A stretch of DNA of 64,000 nucleotides, taken from positions 186,001 to 250,000 of the forward strand of contig VTFK01000209.1 in NCBI GenBank assembly GCA_009617715.1, given 5' to 3'. Under the pieces are notes generated by a model. That model did no database searches. It was not told the origin of the DNA and was given only the letters and a program-made list of their open reading frames with translations. Made by a program: the position numbers and the translations under genes. Source of the stretch: Plectrocnemia conspersa. Lineage: Eukaryota; Arthropoda; Insecta; Trichoptera; Polycentropodidae. How positions within the stretch are numbered: the first letter of the stretch is position 1; each line of letters opens with the position of its first letter. Of this stretch, positions 34,033 to 45,699 are shown in pieces.

Positions 34033-34036
34033 ATAC

Positions 34037-34041
34037 TTTTT
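34037..34041 (+). terminator. RNA polymerase III terminator of tRNA-Arg
   Basis: A run of five T residues begins five bases after the tRNA 3' end, with longer T runs just beyond (34043-34054). This is the standard polymerase III stop signal. Confidence 0.85.
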
Positions 34042-34054
34042 ATTTTATTTTTTT

Positions 34055-35160
34055 ATATATAAATCAACAGCATTTTAAATTAGTAATTATTTTATAATTA
34101 TTAGGATATTTTGTTAGAACTAACCAATATTTATTTACAATAATTTCCTGGTATGAATATTTGGGCGGAACTGAGAAGAAATTTGGTTACATTATATTTG
34201 GTCCATTGTATTGGGTTCATGTACATTACGCGTCGGGGTTTTACAACGAGGGTCTTCTATCGTTCTATCAGACGTTCTCAAGAGACCTGACTTATTGATC
34301 GCACCAACCGCCGTGACATTGGAATGGCCAGGGGGTGGAGTCGTGTGGTAAAATGGGGTTGTTACATACTATTTTATTTTATAGAAATGTGTTTTAATTT
34401 TTATTAAAAATGTGTTATTACGTTAAATAGGGAAGTGTGCTAAAACACATTTATTTTTAGTATTTTATATATATTTTAAAAATAAATATAAAAATAATAT
34501 GAGCCTTACAGAAAATTTATTTCATAATGATATTTCTGTGGAGGGTAATAAAAAATGTAATAATCTTACAATGCTTAAATTAATATGGAAAATTGGCAAA
34601 ACATCCACGCCACGGTTAAACGTCGTAGTATATACGCTCGGTAACAAGAAATTCACGATTTTCAAAGATTAAACAGCTCAATAACTTAACATAGGTGTAT
34701 TAAAATTTAATCTATAAGCTTTGTTGGCCTTTAGAAGTTTATTGTCCGGGAAACGCATATATGCGTCATACGTTGTTTGCAACTTTAACTTATAATACAA
34801 ATTTATTTTCAACTATCTACAATATGTGAATTAATAATTTATTACAGTTATGTTATGTGGCATCTAAGCTGTTGCCATCGGTGTTTTAATGTGGCCAGCA
34901 AAATCGGCCACACCCAAAAAAAATCATCTTTTAATTAAATTTATTTTTAAGCATTATATAAATTAAGTAAGTTATGAACTTATTGCATAAGAAATCTGTA
35001 CAACATAATTTGAGAACCTACAAATAAAATCATTTAATTTTATAAATAAAATATAGCACTAGTTTGCAAATTATGACCATTTTTAAAAAATAATGCATGC
35101 ACAATATGCATTTTGTAAAACATTTTTAAAGAACTGAATTTAAGCGAATTTCTAATAAAC
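34055..35160. other. Spacer
   Basis: A balanced patch at 34140-34370 has short open frames (for example YIIFGPLYWVHVHYASGFYN in one plus frame) but no family match. The rest is AT-rich. Confidence 0.35.
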
Positions 35161-35290
35161 TATATTTTGTGATTAGCGCACGCCCCCGCTAAGTGCGCTG
35201 GCGCTGAGATTATCCCATTCGTAATCTCCGCAGTCTTCAGCCAATTTCACGTGGCAATCAGACAGGACTACTATTTATACCCTTAGCTGC
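35161..35290. promoter_or_regulatory. Small balanced block with AGATTA/TAATCT pair
   Basis: GAGATTA and TAATCTC are inverted around nine bases (about 35204-35226), giving two bicoid/Otx-type words. CACGTG follows at 35248-35253. Weak evidence for a regulatory element; no coding frame. Confidence 0.2.
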
Positions 35291-38200
35291 ATTGTATTCT
35301 TATATTAAAAATATGAATTAGATCGTCCTAAACCTTTATCTTCTAGTAATGTACAAAAAGGTGTATATTTATAGATATATTCATTTTAATATGTGAATAT
35401 CGCTATAGATAATAAAATAATATTACAGTATATATAATAAATATTATGTCTATAATTACTATTAATTATATTATTATCTCGATTTGGGGGTTTGCTTGTC
35501 ACGAGCAAATCCTCAAAAGTTGCTAGTCCTATTATGCAGTTGGCTAATTTAGATACATAAAAACTTTAAAATCACGATAATTATAAATTAATTTAAAACA
35601 TATGCCAATAAAGCACTTGAAAAGGCGAGAATTGTTCACAAATTTCCATTGATTCTAAGTGATTTTTCTTTTAGTTTCAAGCGATTTCAGCTTACATTCC
35701 TTTTGTTTTCGCTATTACAATAAAAATGACTATCGCTCCTTATACCATATAAGAGAGATGAATGCTTCTCTCATGATCATTTTGATGCGGTAATATCAGA
35801 AGCAGAGCATTCGACGCACCTCTAAAATAATCGTATATGATCAAGTTGAAAAGCCAGCAAAGCTAATAAATTTATGTTTAATTAAAAATACATACCATAT
35901 AATTATACTTACATTAGAGAAATATGAATCGAACTAATATTTATTTGAGTATTCGAATAAAGGCGAAGTTTATATATATATATATGCAATAGAATATTTT
36001 AACAGCTTTATTTATGTCCTTTCACTTTTCATATATACCTATCCTAAAATACTTATTCAGCTGAATCGTGCTCGAGTGTTCATGTATGAATACTGCCACA
36101 TCGATACAAAAACGACCTAAATCACACATTATCCCACTACATGTATTGCAATAAAGGTCTAATTTCCTTGCATTTTATGGGGAGATAACCAAGCAATCCT
36201 GAGAGGTTTATCGATACGTGAAAATCTCGACGAAGGGAAGCTTTATTTTCCACTTAGTCACGAAGAGTTCGAAAACATTGGCAGCAGTATCATTCATAAA
36301 ATAAAAATGATGGAATATGCACACGTGTGTGTGTCAAATCTAAACGACTTTTAACTAACATCTGTGATTCGTTAAAAAAACGTTCTCAATAGATAAAGCT
36401 TATCTCGTCAGTCGCTCTTGGTGTCAAACGTTCATCTAAATCGTTGATAATTGGCATAAACACTCTGGGAAAGTTTTAACATAAATATAATATATCGTGT
36501 GTGAACGTAAACACTAAAGATAAAATAATATAAATATTATTTTTTAGGTCACATCGTTATGATTTTTTATGCAATATCGTTGACGCACAAAAACGTTCTT
36601 ATCTCGGTTAGAAATGTTAAAATATTTTTCTCATACTCGTATTGGTTATCAATATGCTCCTGATACTCTTGCCCTCAGGCACGTATCTCTATCCCCTTCG
36701 AAATATACTTATCTAAACGAGATACGACCAGCTTTTATGAAATATTCACACTGAAGATGCGTCTTTCTGATTCGAAGCAATAAACAATCAATATTTCATT
36801 TAAAGGAAAATATAATAAGAAAATAAAAGTATAGCTAAGCTATTTTATTCTATGGAGAAATATGAGTACGTTTATCCTTGTTAAGGGGATCAAGTTCCCC
36901 TAGGAAACCCAAGTCAATTAAGACATCAGATATTTATATGTATGTACTTTAAGAGTGATCGCAAATCGAATGACTCACCTTTTTGGAAATATGTTTATTC
37001 AATAATATTTAGTAATCACGCGTGTAAGTAAATACGCGTTCAAAGACTAATTACTTGAAGTTTATATTGAAATTAAACATGGGCTCTTAATGAACCAGAG
37101 CAAACCGGAATCGAGCACCAGCACCAAAACTAATAAATAATAGTAATTATTATACGTTCTCCATAAAAGTAGCTTGCCTATGTAGCGCATCTAATATAAT
37201 GGCTTTTTGAATCAAAATGTCCCCTACTCTATGCTCAATCTTCATCTGCAACACTATTAATATATAACAATGGATATCGCGCACATACAGTGATACTATT
37301 CGTTTTCTTACTCTAGGATTGCCTATGGAGATGTCTCTTTTGGCACCCTCGCCACTTTATGGATCATCGCGGAAAATAGGGGATGTAACATTGAAAATCC
37401 ATGTGGATGTTTTTATTCATGACCAAGTAATGCGGTGGTACAGTTCAAATATTTTCAAAAGGATTTTCACATATGATTAATATTTTACTAATAACTTAAA
37501 ATTTCACAATATGTATTTATTAATTATTTTAATATTGTTTATTCAAACGTTTCTACACATGTACATATGTATATGTAAAGATAATACAATAAAAATATTT
37601 GTACTAAATATTAATAGATCTACTAATATACTATGTATTTTATAAAATACAACAGTATTATTATCACCTAAAAATAGTATTTTACCTAAAAATTATTTCT
37701 TCAGATCCTTAAATGACATCATGATTATTTAGTAATCAATAAAAATTTTAAAATATTGCTATGATAATTAATGCAATATATAAATTGTATCTATGTATAG
37801 AATGATATGTACAAAATATTAAAATGTATTGTATTTCAAAGAAATATATTCTTAGTAGATATTTTTAGTAAAGACGTATTTTTACATCGCCTAATCTCAT
37901 CAACCACGAGTCAATGGCACTTGCATCTGGCTGGAAGTTATTACAACTATGGGCGTTGTTCCCTTTGCAGTTTTTCGAAGGGGCTTCCCTTCTCCTCCTC
38001 ATAGAAAGACTGCAATCACTGCGGAAACCTTTTAAAGTTAACGAATCGTTATCGTACAGAATTTTCATTAGCGATACAACGTAGGGGAGTGAGCGGACAT
38101 ACGAAGTCATCCCCTAACGATCGCTCTGTACAATAAAACCAAGCCTAGAATTAAATTTATTTTTTTATTCACAAGTTAGGTCAATGACTTTTCCCAAGAA

Positions 38201-38680
38201 ATATGCAACAATGGCTTTATGTCGATAAAATATAAAAATATGTGATTGGGCGATGATATCGTCAAATAACTGATCTTTGGACATTATCTTTATCTAAATA
38301 TTTTTTTAAACTATATTAGCTTTTGTATTCGGATTTTTTCCCCAGCTATCCTATATCACTAAACCATATACGATTTTTTTATTGAAATATAATAATAGAT
38401 CAATAATTGAAATGACTTACTTATTAACATAGCGAAGGTAAAGCGATTGTGAATTAAAACGAAAAGAAAAATCACTAAGCTTTATATATGCCACTTATAA
38501 TCCTTGCCTTAATTCCATATGTTCTAATGCTTTCACAACCAAAATAATTATATTTTATAGTCTGTGTATCCATATTCTATGCTGTAGTTATACATATGGG
38601 TTTAATTAATTTAATCAGTCTACTAGATAAATGCAATATATTCATCTTCCATTATCCTAATATTTTAATAAAGCAAGTGT
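35291..38680. other. AT-rich spacer with scattered balanced patches
   Basis: No gene recognised. A possible partial SINE relative lies at 37082-37140. A (TA)8-like run occurs at about 35970-35985. The paired frames at 37807-38004 (+) and 37865-38110 (-) are shadows of a stop-poor stretch and lack motifs. Confidence 0.35.
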
Positions 38681-38688
38681 GTTGCAAC

Positions 38689-39290
38689 TAGGGATTGTAA
38701 TACCGGTATTACCGGTAGTACTGAATTTTTTTTTTAAATACGTTGATTTTATTTCAAGAAAATTATATTTCCATGGCATAAAATTAGAATTACAAAAACG
38801 ACGTTGCCCATATTGCTTGAAAGGAAAAGCGTAAAATAAAATGATGCTCATTGTAGGGGATTGAACTAAGTATTTTTTTCGGGGTAGGATATCAAAATAT
38901 AATAGAATACTATTATCCCCTTTGGTCCAAAAGGTCCGAAATATCGGCCCACACTACCTATAAAAAAATCCCAAAATTTAATTTAACATGTTCGATAATT
39001 ATGTAATTTTGTATATGCGAGACGTATCAACATAAAAGGAATACATTTGCTTTATCTCAGGCAAGTTTTAAATGTTCCCCTTTTAATGATAGGGATGGCT
39101 GGTGAAGTGAAAACAAAAGCAGGTACTGCATACACGAAATTCTTTATACTATTTATACATTTTATCTACATTCATATATTTTACCCAAATAGTCCACGGA
39201 ATATGCTTCACTAAATATTGGTTATAACTATTAGCAATAAGTAAGTTTCAATAATTATATTTAAATTAAAAACATTGCGTGATATGTATG
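38689..39290 (+). mobile_element. Dispersed hAT-like repeat, copy 2
   Basis: Starts TAGGGATTGTAATACCGGTA, an end very like that of the proven hAT element at 20569 (TAGGGATTCCAATCCCGGG). It then aligns over about 600 bp with 1526-2130 through shared blocks (ATATTGCTTGAAAG, CTCATTGTAGGGGATTG, TTTGCTTTATCTCAGGCAAG, GATAGGGATGGCTGGTGAAG). No matching right end or 8-bp duplication of GTTGCAAC (38681-38688) was found downstream, so the right side is truncated or lies further off. No transposase motif could be named. Confidence 0.65.
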
Positions 39291-39299
39291 TTTTTTAAA

Positions 39300-39880
39300 A
39301 AAAAAACTTTAAAAAAAAGCTATATTACAGCATTCCAATATTTTTAAGCGCCTCAAAGGAATACTACTCAACCATAAAGCGAGTGATATTGATAAAATAT
39401 TTTAAGAAAAAATCACATATCCAGTAATAGTACTGGTTGTCGATCAAACCTTTGATAATGTTTAACTATTGTTTTTTTTTTTAAATTTCACGAAAAAAAT
39501 ATAAAATGATGATAATTTTTTACATCTGATTTAGATCGGTTTATAACCGTTGCAATTTTTAAAATAAGTGGTGGTTTCAATCCGCTAAGTTCACAGCTGC
39601 ATTCAAAGCAGGTAGTAAGAAAAGGGACAGATTTCTGATTCAACCCAAAAACTGTTTGCCAATATAAGTTTTGTGACGGACTCTGGGAATTACGATTAGC
39701 AAACATTATTAAATAGTCAAACGATAGTTAATAAAATTAAATTAAAATCTGGAGTTTCTTCTGATATAGTCTATCCTGGAAATCCAAGTAGTGTGTGATG
39801 AAAATCTACCTTAACTTTTCGGTTCGGTTTTCAGACGCCTAGCTTTCTGATCATATTAAACATTTTAATAACGAATAACA
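39300..39880. other. AT-rich spacer, possibly more of the repeat
   Basis: A 72-codon minus-strand frame (39488-39706) lies here without a recognisable motif. It could belong to the preceding hAT-like element but is not shared with copy 1. Confidence 0.3.
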
Positions 39881-39889
39881 TCAAATCAT

Positions 39890-40180
39890 AATGCAAAACG
39901 ACATATCCGACATTCATCTACCGAAGATGTCAGACACGTCGGCGACCGTTTGACAAATAAAGAGCTGTCATACGCAATTTTCGTTAATTCTACAGCACCG
40001 GCGACAAGCGATAAAATTTAATAATAATCTCTCTCAGCCGCGGAATAATTTCACGACTTTATGACAGATATCGGCCATATGCACTCGACTCGTGCTGGTT
40101 AACACATGTCGCTATTAGAGAGATCGGTTATTTCGGGGCAAAAGGGAGACAAGCCCTAAACTCGTGCCAAAATAACGGGC
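39890..40180. promoter_or_regulatory. Candidate enhancer with Hox/Meis-like words
   Basis: A balanced block containing TTTGACAAATAAAGAGCTGTCA (two Meis/Homothorax-type TGACA/TGTCA words) and, at about 40058, CTTTATGACAGATA, which overlaps an Abd-B/HOX13-like TTTATGAC with a Meis-like TGACAG. GTTAACACATGTCG and GATCGGTTATTTCGG follow. No coding frame. The motif identities are known from insect and vertebrate factors; function here is inference. Confidence 0.28.
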
Positions 40181-40545
40181 GAAAGCGTTTTTTCATTTTA
40201 TTTTTTTGTAATATGTACAACTCGCTGACAATTAAAATATTTTTAACCGACTAGAATGTCTCAAAAAATAATAGAGTATGCCACAATAGCTTGTCATGAT
40301 TCATGAATTATGAACTTATATACAATAACTCATTTACAATGAACACGAGTATATTGTTATAAATTGTTGGACTACATTATTTCTCGGCGTGTCATTAGTT
40401 GGACACGTGACCGGATAAAAAAGCGTGTGATATTTTTACCCCAAACGCGGAATAAAGTCCTTTGGCACGCGCCGGATGTTACCCCAGTGCGATATGTGAT
40501 CACTGATCAAACAATATATATATAATATATACGTGCTCTAGAACG
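40181..40545. other. Spacer
   Basis: Mostly AT-rich. TTGGACACGTGACCGGATAA lies at 40399-40418. Confidence 0.35.
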
Positions 40546-40549
40546 ACGT

Positions 40550-40638
40550 GTATGTATGTATGAAATTTTACACAATATTCCAGCATTTTTACACAATATG
40601 TATGTATTGAAATTTTACACAATATTACGATTCCAGCA
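40550..40638. repeat. Imperfect tandem duplication, period about 47 bp
   Basis: TATGTATG(T)AT(T)GAAATTTTACACAATATT followed by CCAGCA occurs twice (40551-40585 and 40599-40638), the second with a short insertion before CCAGCA. Confidence 0.65.
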
Positions 40639-40897
40639 AGCAAATTAAAAATTATGAAACATTACGAAAAATAGATTCAAAATAAATATATTTTTTTTGT
40701 ATAAAAGTTCAACCCAAATTATTTTTATGATGCTCTTTTTATTGCGTATTGATCTCTAGCAATATTTATGGGACATAATGTTACAAATTTCTAGCTCAAC
40801 ACATTTAAAAAAAATAATGTAATGTCCATAGGTAATTATTTATACTAACAATATAGTATGGTAGGTTCAATAAAGTCGATGGAATACATTTCTAGAA

Positions 40898-41060
40898 TAA
40901 AGATGTGATGCCAGTTGCAGCACGTTTATTTACGTCTATTAAAAAGATAATAAATAATTTTACTTTTGTTCTTATAAATAATTTTAAAAAATTAAAAGCG
41001 AAGGTCAAGTGCCACTACAACGAATCGCAAAATTAAAAAGGTTTTTCTGTATATATTCTT
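40898..41060 (+). repeat. Dispersed repeat pair, copy 1
   Basis: AGATGTGATGCCAGTTGCAG, then AAGGTCAAGTGCCACTACAA, is matched in order and orientation by 42148-42275 (AGATATGACGTCAGTTGCAG, then AAGTCCAAGTGAAACACCAC). The copies are about 1.25 kb apart. Class unknown. Confidence 0.5.
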
Positions 41061-41415
41061 TAAAAACTGAAATATTATTTAAAAAAATCATAAGTTCATT
41101 TGTCATGAAGCGTGATTTTTTGGATATTTTCTCACAATTTGCCCTTTTACAAAAAAAAATTATTAGTGTTGATTACCTAATTTTTAGATACGTAAAAATA
41201 AAATTATGTTTTACCTAATTACATCCGATTGAGGATTTTTTTGAGATTTATAATGGGATTTTTAAACATAATTGTAAATGTTCGATACACCTGCACTTGT
41301 CACGTGCGGGATAGCCGAATGCTTAGGTAACAATTTAATGGTGTAAAACAAAATTACGAGATTCAAGTAATTGCGCTAAAGGCATATTATTAAAAAAAAT
41401 ATATTAAATAATATT
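41061..41415. other. AT-rich spacer
   Basis: Weak A-box and B-box-like words near 41309 and 41357 suggest an old tRNA-derived remnant, but they are not convincing. Confidence 0.25.
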
Positions 41416-41451
41416 CCTGAAATATATATCATAATTGGTATATATTTCAGG
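41416..41451. repeat. Near-perfect inverted repeat, 15-bp arms
   Basis: CCTGAAATATATATC (41416-41430) faces GGTATATATTTCAGG (41437-41451) with a single non-Watson-Crick position. AT-rich cruciform-capable sequence. Confidence 0.7.
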
Positions 41452-41633
41452 CATATTATTCAAATATTTTTTTAACCTTTATGTCAATCTTAAAAAAGTA
41501 TGTACTTTAATGTATATCCAAAGAACATTTTCATGCATGTAGTCAATTAAATATATATGTCTTGCATATAATAAATTAAATTTGTAATTTTCAACCTATT
41601 GACATGTATCGCGCCTGGTTATTGGTAATCACT

Positions 41634-41740
41634 GGTGACTGACAATGTTTAACATAGTTTGTACGTGTCTAATGTTTTTAATAGTATGTTTCTAATGTTT
41701 GACACTGTTTGAAAATGATACCCAAGTGCCGTCAGTCACC
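41634..41740. repeat. Small element bounded by GGTGACTGAC inverted repeat
   Basis: GGTGACTGAC (41634-41643) is exactly inverted at 41731-41740. Between them TCTAATGTTT-like units recur (41669 and 41690). The total is about 107 bp, MITE-like, but no target duplication was identified. Confidence 0.4.
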
Positions 41741-42147
41741 CGTAAACTGAATTTTAGCTGAACTAAATCTGAATGTTTTCTGTACAAAATGCACACCAGA
41801 ACTAAAAAAATTAAAATACATTAGTTCAAAAAATAGTGAGTTGAATTTATTTTTCCTCTTATATGAGTTAATAAAAATGTTGTATAATATATTAAAAGTA
41901 AAATAATCAACTTTTTTCACACACTAGTATATTATATAAACATAAATCTACCTAATTCTTGTAGCATTTGCCGGAAAAAGTTGTTTTTTAATATTTTCTT
42001 AAAAAAGTACAAATTACCATTACCACCTACATTAATTTTAAAAAGAGTAACTAATATATGAAAATATATTAGTTGCAAAATATTTTTTTATAGTCATATT
42101 TTCAGTAGGAAATGTAATTTATAATTTAAATATTTTTTTTCTATTTA

Positions 42148-42275
42148 AGATATGACGTCAGTTGCAGTACGCTAATTAAATTGATAATATATCCACTTTA
42201 ATTTTTAAATTTCTTAAGTCCAAGTGAAACACCACAATTAAAAATTAAGCTTTTAAAAAAAAAATATTATTTTAT
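42148..42275 (+). repeat. Dispersed repeat pair, copy 2
   Basis: Second member of the pair described at 40898. In this copy the shared segment contains a full TGACGTCA palindrome. Confidence 0.5.
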
Positions 42276-43055
42276 AAAGGTTTCTATTTATGAAAACCTA
42301 ATATGTGATCGGGGGACAATCCTAACTCGTTACATGTGAAAACGAGTTAATTTTTAGTATTCCATTGCTTGTTATTGATTTGCTTATTCATTAGAAGCAT
42401 CTTATATTATCAATTCCATTTGCCGTTGTCATGACCATAAGTAGTATATCATAAAATCAGTTACTCAGTGTGATATAATTTACTTTATAAATAAAAGCTT
42501 CTCTCTCTCATTATCAATTTTAAGTCGCAATGTTACATATAAAAGTGAAAATAATTTCTTAAAAATATTATGCGAAAGTGTTGAATAATACGCTAGTTAC
42601 TAAATAGGCCAATAATGATAATAAAATATCTACTAACTATTAGTTTTTATTACAAATAAATTTATACTTTTGACTCAAACATTTGATTTTTTTAAATATA
42701 ATTTTTGTTATATACATTTATAGGCTTTTTCTAAGATTCCTTGCCCGTATCTTTACTCAGCAACAGACGCTTAATAACTATTTTTAGACGGGAAAGCGAA
42801 AGAATGGCGACTTATTTTACAGATTCTAATTAGCACAATACTTTGTTCTTAGAATATTTATCATTTAACTTGTTACTACTGAGTACAACGGTCCGAGAGG
42901 ACACCGATAATATCGATCTCATTACGTACATACAATACGATACAAGCTCATTAAAATATAGCCACAATTGATCAGTTAGATTGTGTGATACTAGTATCAT
43001 TATGACTCAGATAAATATTTTCATCGATTTCCTCTTTGAATTTTCACAATGAAAA
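42276..43055. other. AT-rich spacer
   Basis: No gene recognised. Confidence 0.4.
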
Positions 43056-43059
43056 TTTA

Positions 43060-43195
43060 CATACGACCACGTGACCGGAAGTGCTATGACGTCACTCTCC
43101 CCACTCTTGAGACACGTGCCGTTAAAAGCAGGAAGTCGAGCCGGCCACGTGGCTCAGTACGGGAGTCGAGCGTCGAGCATCCCTAAAAATACATA
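43060..43195. promoter_or_regulatory. Dense E-box/ETS/CRE cluster, probable promoter or enhancer
   Basis: Within 85 bases lie three CACGTG E-boxes (43068-43073, 43113-43118, 43146-43151), an ETS core CCGGAAGTG (43075-43083) and a full CRE/ATF palindrome TGACGTCA (43087-43094). The first three sites are separated by only one and three bases, an arrangement common in housekeeping promoters. CTAAAAATA (43183-43191) is MEF2-like. No TATA box at a suitable position and no obvious downstream ORF. The site identities are established consensus words; their use here is inference. Confidence 0.45.
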
Positions 43196-44095
43196 AGGGT
43201 TGCTTTTTTATTATTCGAAAATACACGCATTCACGCAACTGCCGGTCTTCTCGAAAGTCGTAATTGCAATTAGCGTTTCTCTATGCTAAGTGCTAAGAGG
43301 AAGCTGAAATAATAAAGCCGATTATGAACCATGTCGGCTTTTGATTCGAATAAGTTATGGAGCGTGTGCGGTTCGTGGTTAAAATTTGCCTTGAAGCTCT
43401 TCAAATCGCTCAAGAAAATAATGGTAGTTGGAATTTTTAAATTATTATGATCCTTAAATAAGATCCGTGTCTTCTTGATCATACGCCATAATCGTAAAAT
43501 AAATGATTTAGTTATTAATATAATGTTGAATGTTTCATTTGATTTATGCATAGTAAGTGCCATTCTTAGAAGTTTATAATTAACGATGCGAGTACAGCTG
43601 AAACAGTAGATATGTTAGCGTTCATCCCTGAAACTTCCCTGAAACTATGTCGTAAATCAATAATAAGTATTTGCCCTAATACTGCAAATATTTATATACT
43701 GTTACAATAATAATAAAATATGACGGTGTATACAGTATGTACATATGTATACGTATGTACATATATGTTGCATTAAATATAAAAGGGTTGTTTGCCTAAA
43801 TTTAATTAGGAAACATTAATAGATACACAGTACATATATAATTTATTTAAAGCTGAGTTTAAATATTTTTATGTTCATATTTGTATATACATATACCTTT
43901 TATTATAGTCGTAACACCATTTAAATACATTGAATCAACTTTTTGATAAGGTAGCAGTAACGCAGTAAGCTTACTAGGGAATGGATTACAATGCAGTGTG
44001 TTACCAATTCATTGTCTTTATCAAGAATATCGCAAATATGCAAATATTGTTGTACAACAAGTTGCATGATTTTCTTGTTAAATCGCAATAATTAC
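43196..44095. other. Spacer
   Basis: The 97-codon minus-strand frame at 43270-43563 has no motif. The rest is AT-rich, with many ACATATGTAC words around 43738-43765. Confidence 0.35.
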
Positions 44096-44100
44096 ACAGT

Positions 44101-44290
44101 GACCTAGCTCAACTTGAATTAATAATCTCGATATTCCTCCATGAAATTAGGAAACGGTAAAAACATGAACTGAATTAATTATTCTCATCTTCCAAAGACG
44201 ATAGAAATTATTGTAAAATAGGAAAAAATATTAAATAATCATCCAAGTGTGTCGCTGGTCCTTCGAAGCCCTGTTAAGACAGCCTTTACA
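44101..44290 (-). mobile_element. SINE family S, copy 3
   Basis: The minus strand carries the S-family body and ends GAGCTAGGTC. Near its 5' side, GGGCTTCGAAGGACCAG (reverse complement of 44255-44271) matches GGGATCGAAGGACCAG in the copy at 57236. This gives a shared head with a decayed B box. Confidence 0.65.
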
Positions 44291-45250
44291 TGAAAGTCAA
44301 AAAGCAGGCCATTTGAGCCAATATCGAAATGCGCCAAATTATCATCGAATAGAGAAGTTGCTCTAAAATTTTTCTAAAACCAAGACTTTTATTAATTTAA
44401 TTTGGAATTGTTTACATCGATCGTGTTATCTTATCATTGTGGCAAAATATATTTATATTTTATTTCATCTTTGCTTGTATATTTTTCCTTCGAATGAGAA
44501 ACAAACACCCGACATTGGGGACGAATCCCCCCTTGTATCAATTTCGTTAATGAAGATCAATTCGGCGTGAGTGGCGGGTGGGCGGGTCGCCGCCCTAGCG
44601 GACGCAACGCCACATGCTCAAATGAAAAGACCTGGTCTGATTAAATTGAACTAAATTTAATTAGGCCTAATGCGTCCGCCGATGACCATGTGTACAAATT
44701 GTTGAACAAACTCAGCGCTCGTTGCATGCGGGCATGGGGGGGTTCCAATTGGGTGAAATAACTAAATTCGATACAAGGATATGGCGAACAACTGTGTAGC
44801 TAACTAACTCTTAGATATAAGCTTTTTATGCGAACTTTTTACCTTCAGTATATGCTCAAAAGAATATTTTTTGTGTGATATCAAATAAGTAATCTGTCCG
44901 ATTGGCAAATTGTTTTCTTTTCTTGGAACTATAATAAATACTATCAACGATTCACTATAAGCCATTAAGCTTTTCAGTACATAAAATATATTTTCTTTTC
45001 CAGCTCCATGCTCAACGATTTTTAGCTATGTCACAATTGCGTTCTTTAATAATAACTGTTGCGATCAGAGCGTCAGGGCGTCAACGCTCGAGACACAATG
45101 AATTTTTTGGCGATAGCTACGAGGAGCTGGAACATTTTATATGGGATATAGCACACTGCTTTTCAAACGCACTTATAATAAGAATAGATACGTGAAAATT
45201 ATGTACATATTCGTCAAAATTCCGAGAAAATCTAATACTTCATCAAAAAT
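44291..45250. promoter_or_regulatory. Spacer with a balanced, possibly regulatory block at 44500-44760
   Basis: The block holds GTGGGCGGGTCGCCGCCC (a GC-box-like foldback, about 44577-44594), GATTAAATTGAACTAAATTT with ATTAGG words, ACCATGTG, and two short GC palindromes. No exon signal. The remainder is AT-rich. Confidence 0.22.
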
Positions 45251-45251
45251 A

Positions 45252-45686
45252 CTATTCAATATGTTCATTAGCGGTTTCCGGACAAATGTGCGCATTTGTC
45301 AATGCAAATAATTCGCACTTGGCAATAACAAATGCGCGTTGTGGTCTCGGCGTTCTTATGAAAGAATTTTCGGCTCGTCCAACAGCTGTCTCCTTCTGGA
45401 GTGGATACACTTTCGGATGTGGATGTCGAGAGATGATCGTCAACCATCCGGACGGAAAATAGCTTCTCATTTTTGGATCGGTAGAATAGAATAGATTAAT
45501 TGAAAGTTCAATGATTTGATTTTGGCACGTGCACAAAGCTTGGTGCTCGGCATAACATAATCGTTTAGCAGATGAAGTAATTGAATCATGAAGAAGATGA
45601 AAGGCGTAGCCGTTGTTATATTGAGAAAATATACATATGTAGTTGTTGATTTGAATTGTGGTAAATTTAGTATGTTCTAAGATCAA
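45252..45686 (-). other. Longest open frame of the window, not convincing as a gene
   Basis: This 144-codon frame is ATG-initiated, with mixed composition (cysteine- and histidine-containing, a PHPKVYPLQKE stretch) but no recognisable domain, signal peptide or repeat. The underlying DNA at 45250-45560 is a balanced island with few stops in any frame. In 64 kb a single chance frame of this length is not surprising. A lineage-specific small protein cannot be excluded. Confidence 0.2.
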
Positions 45687-45699
45687 AACGTAAAATAAA

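Noticed and set aside
38657..38851. 64-codon minus-strand frame crossing the hAT-like end
   Set aside because: It runs through the terminal inverted repeat and into flanking DNA, so it cannot be an element gene as it stands.
45252..45686. 144-codon minus-strand frame, the longest in the window
   Set aside because: No domain, signal peptide or repeat. The DNA is stop-poor in several frames, and one such frame in 64 kb is expected by chance.
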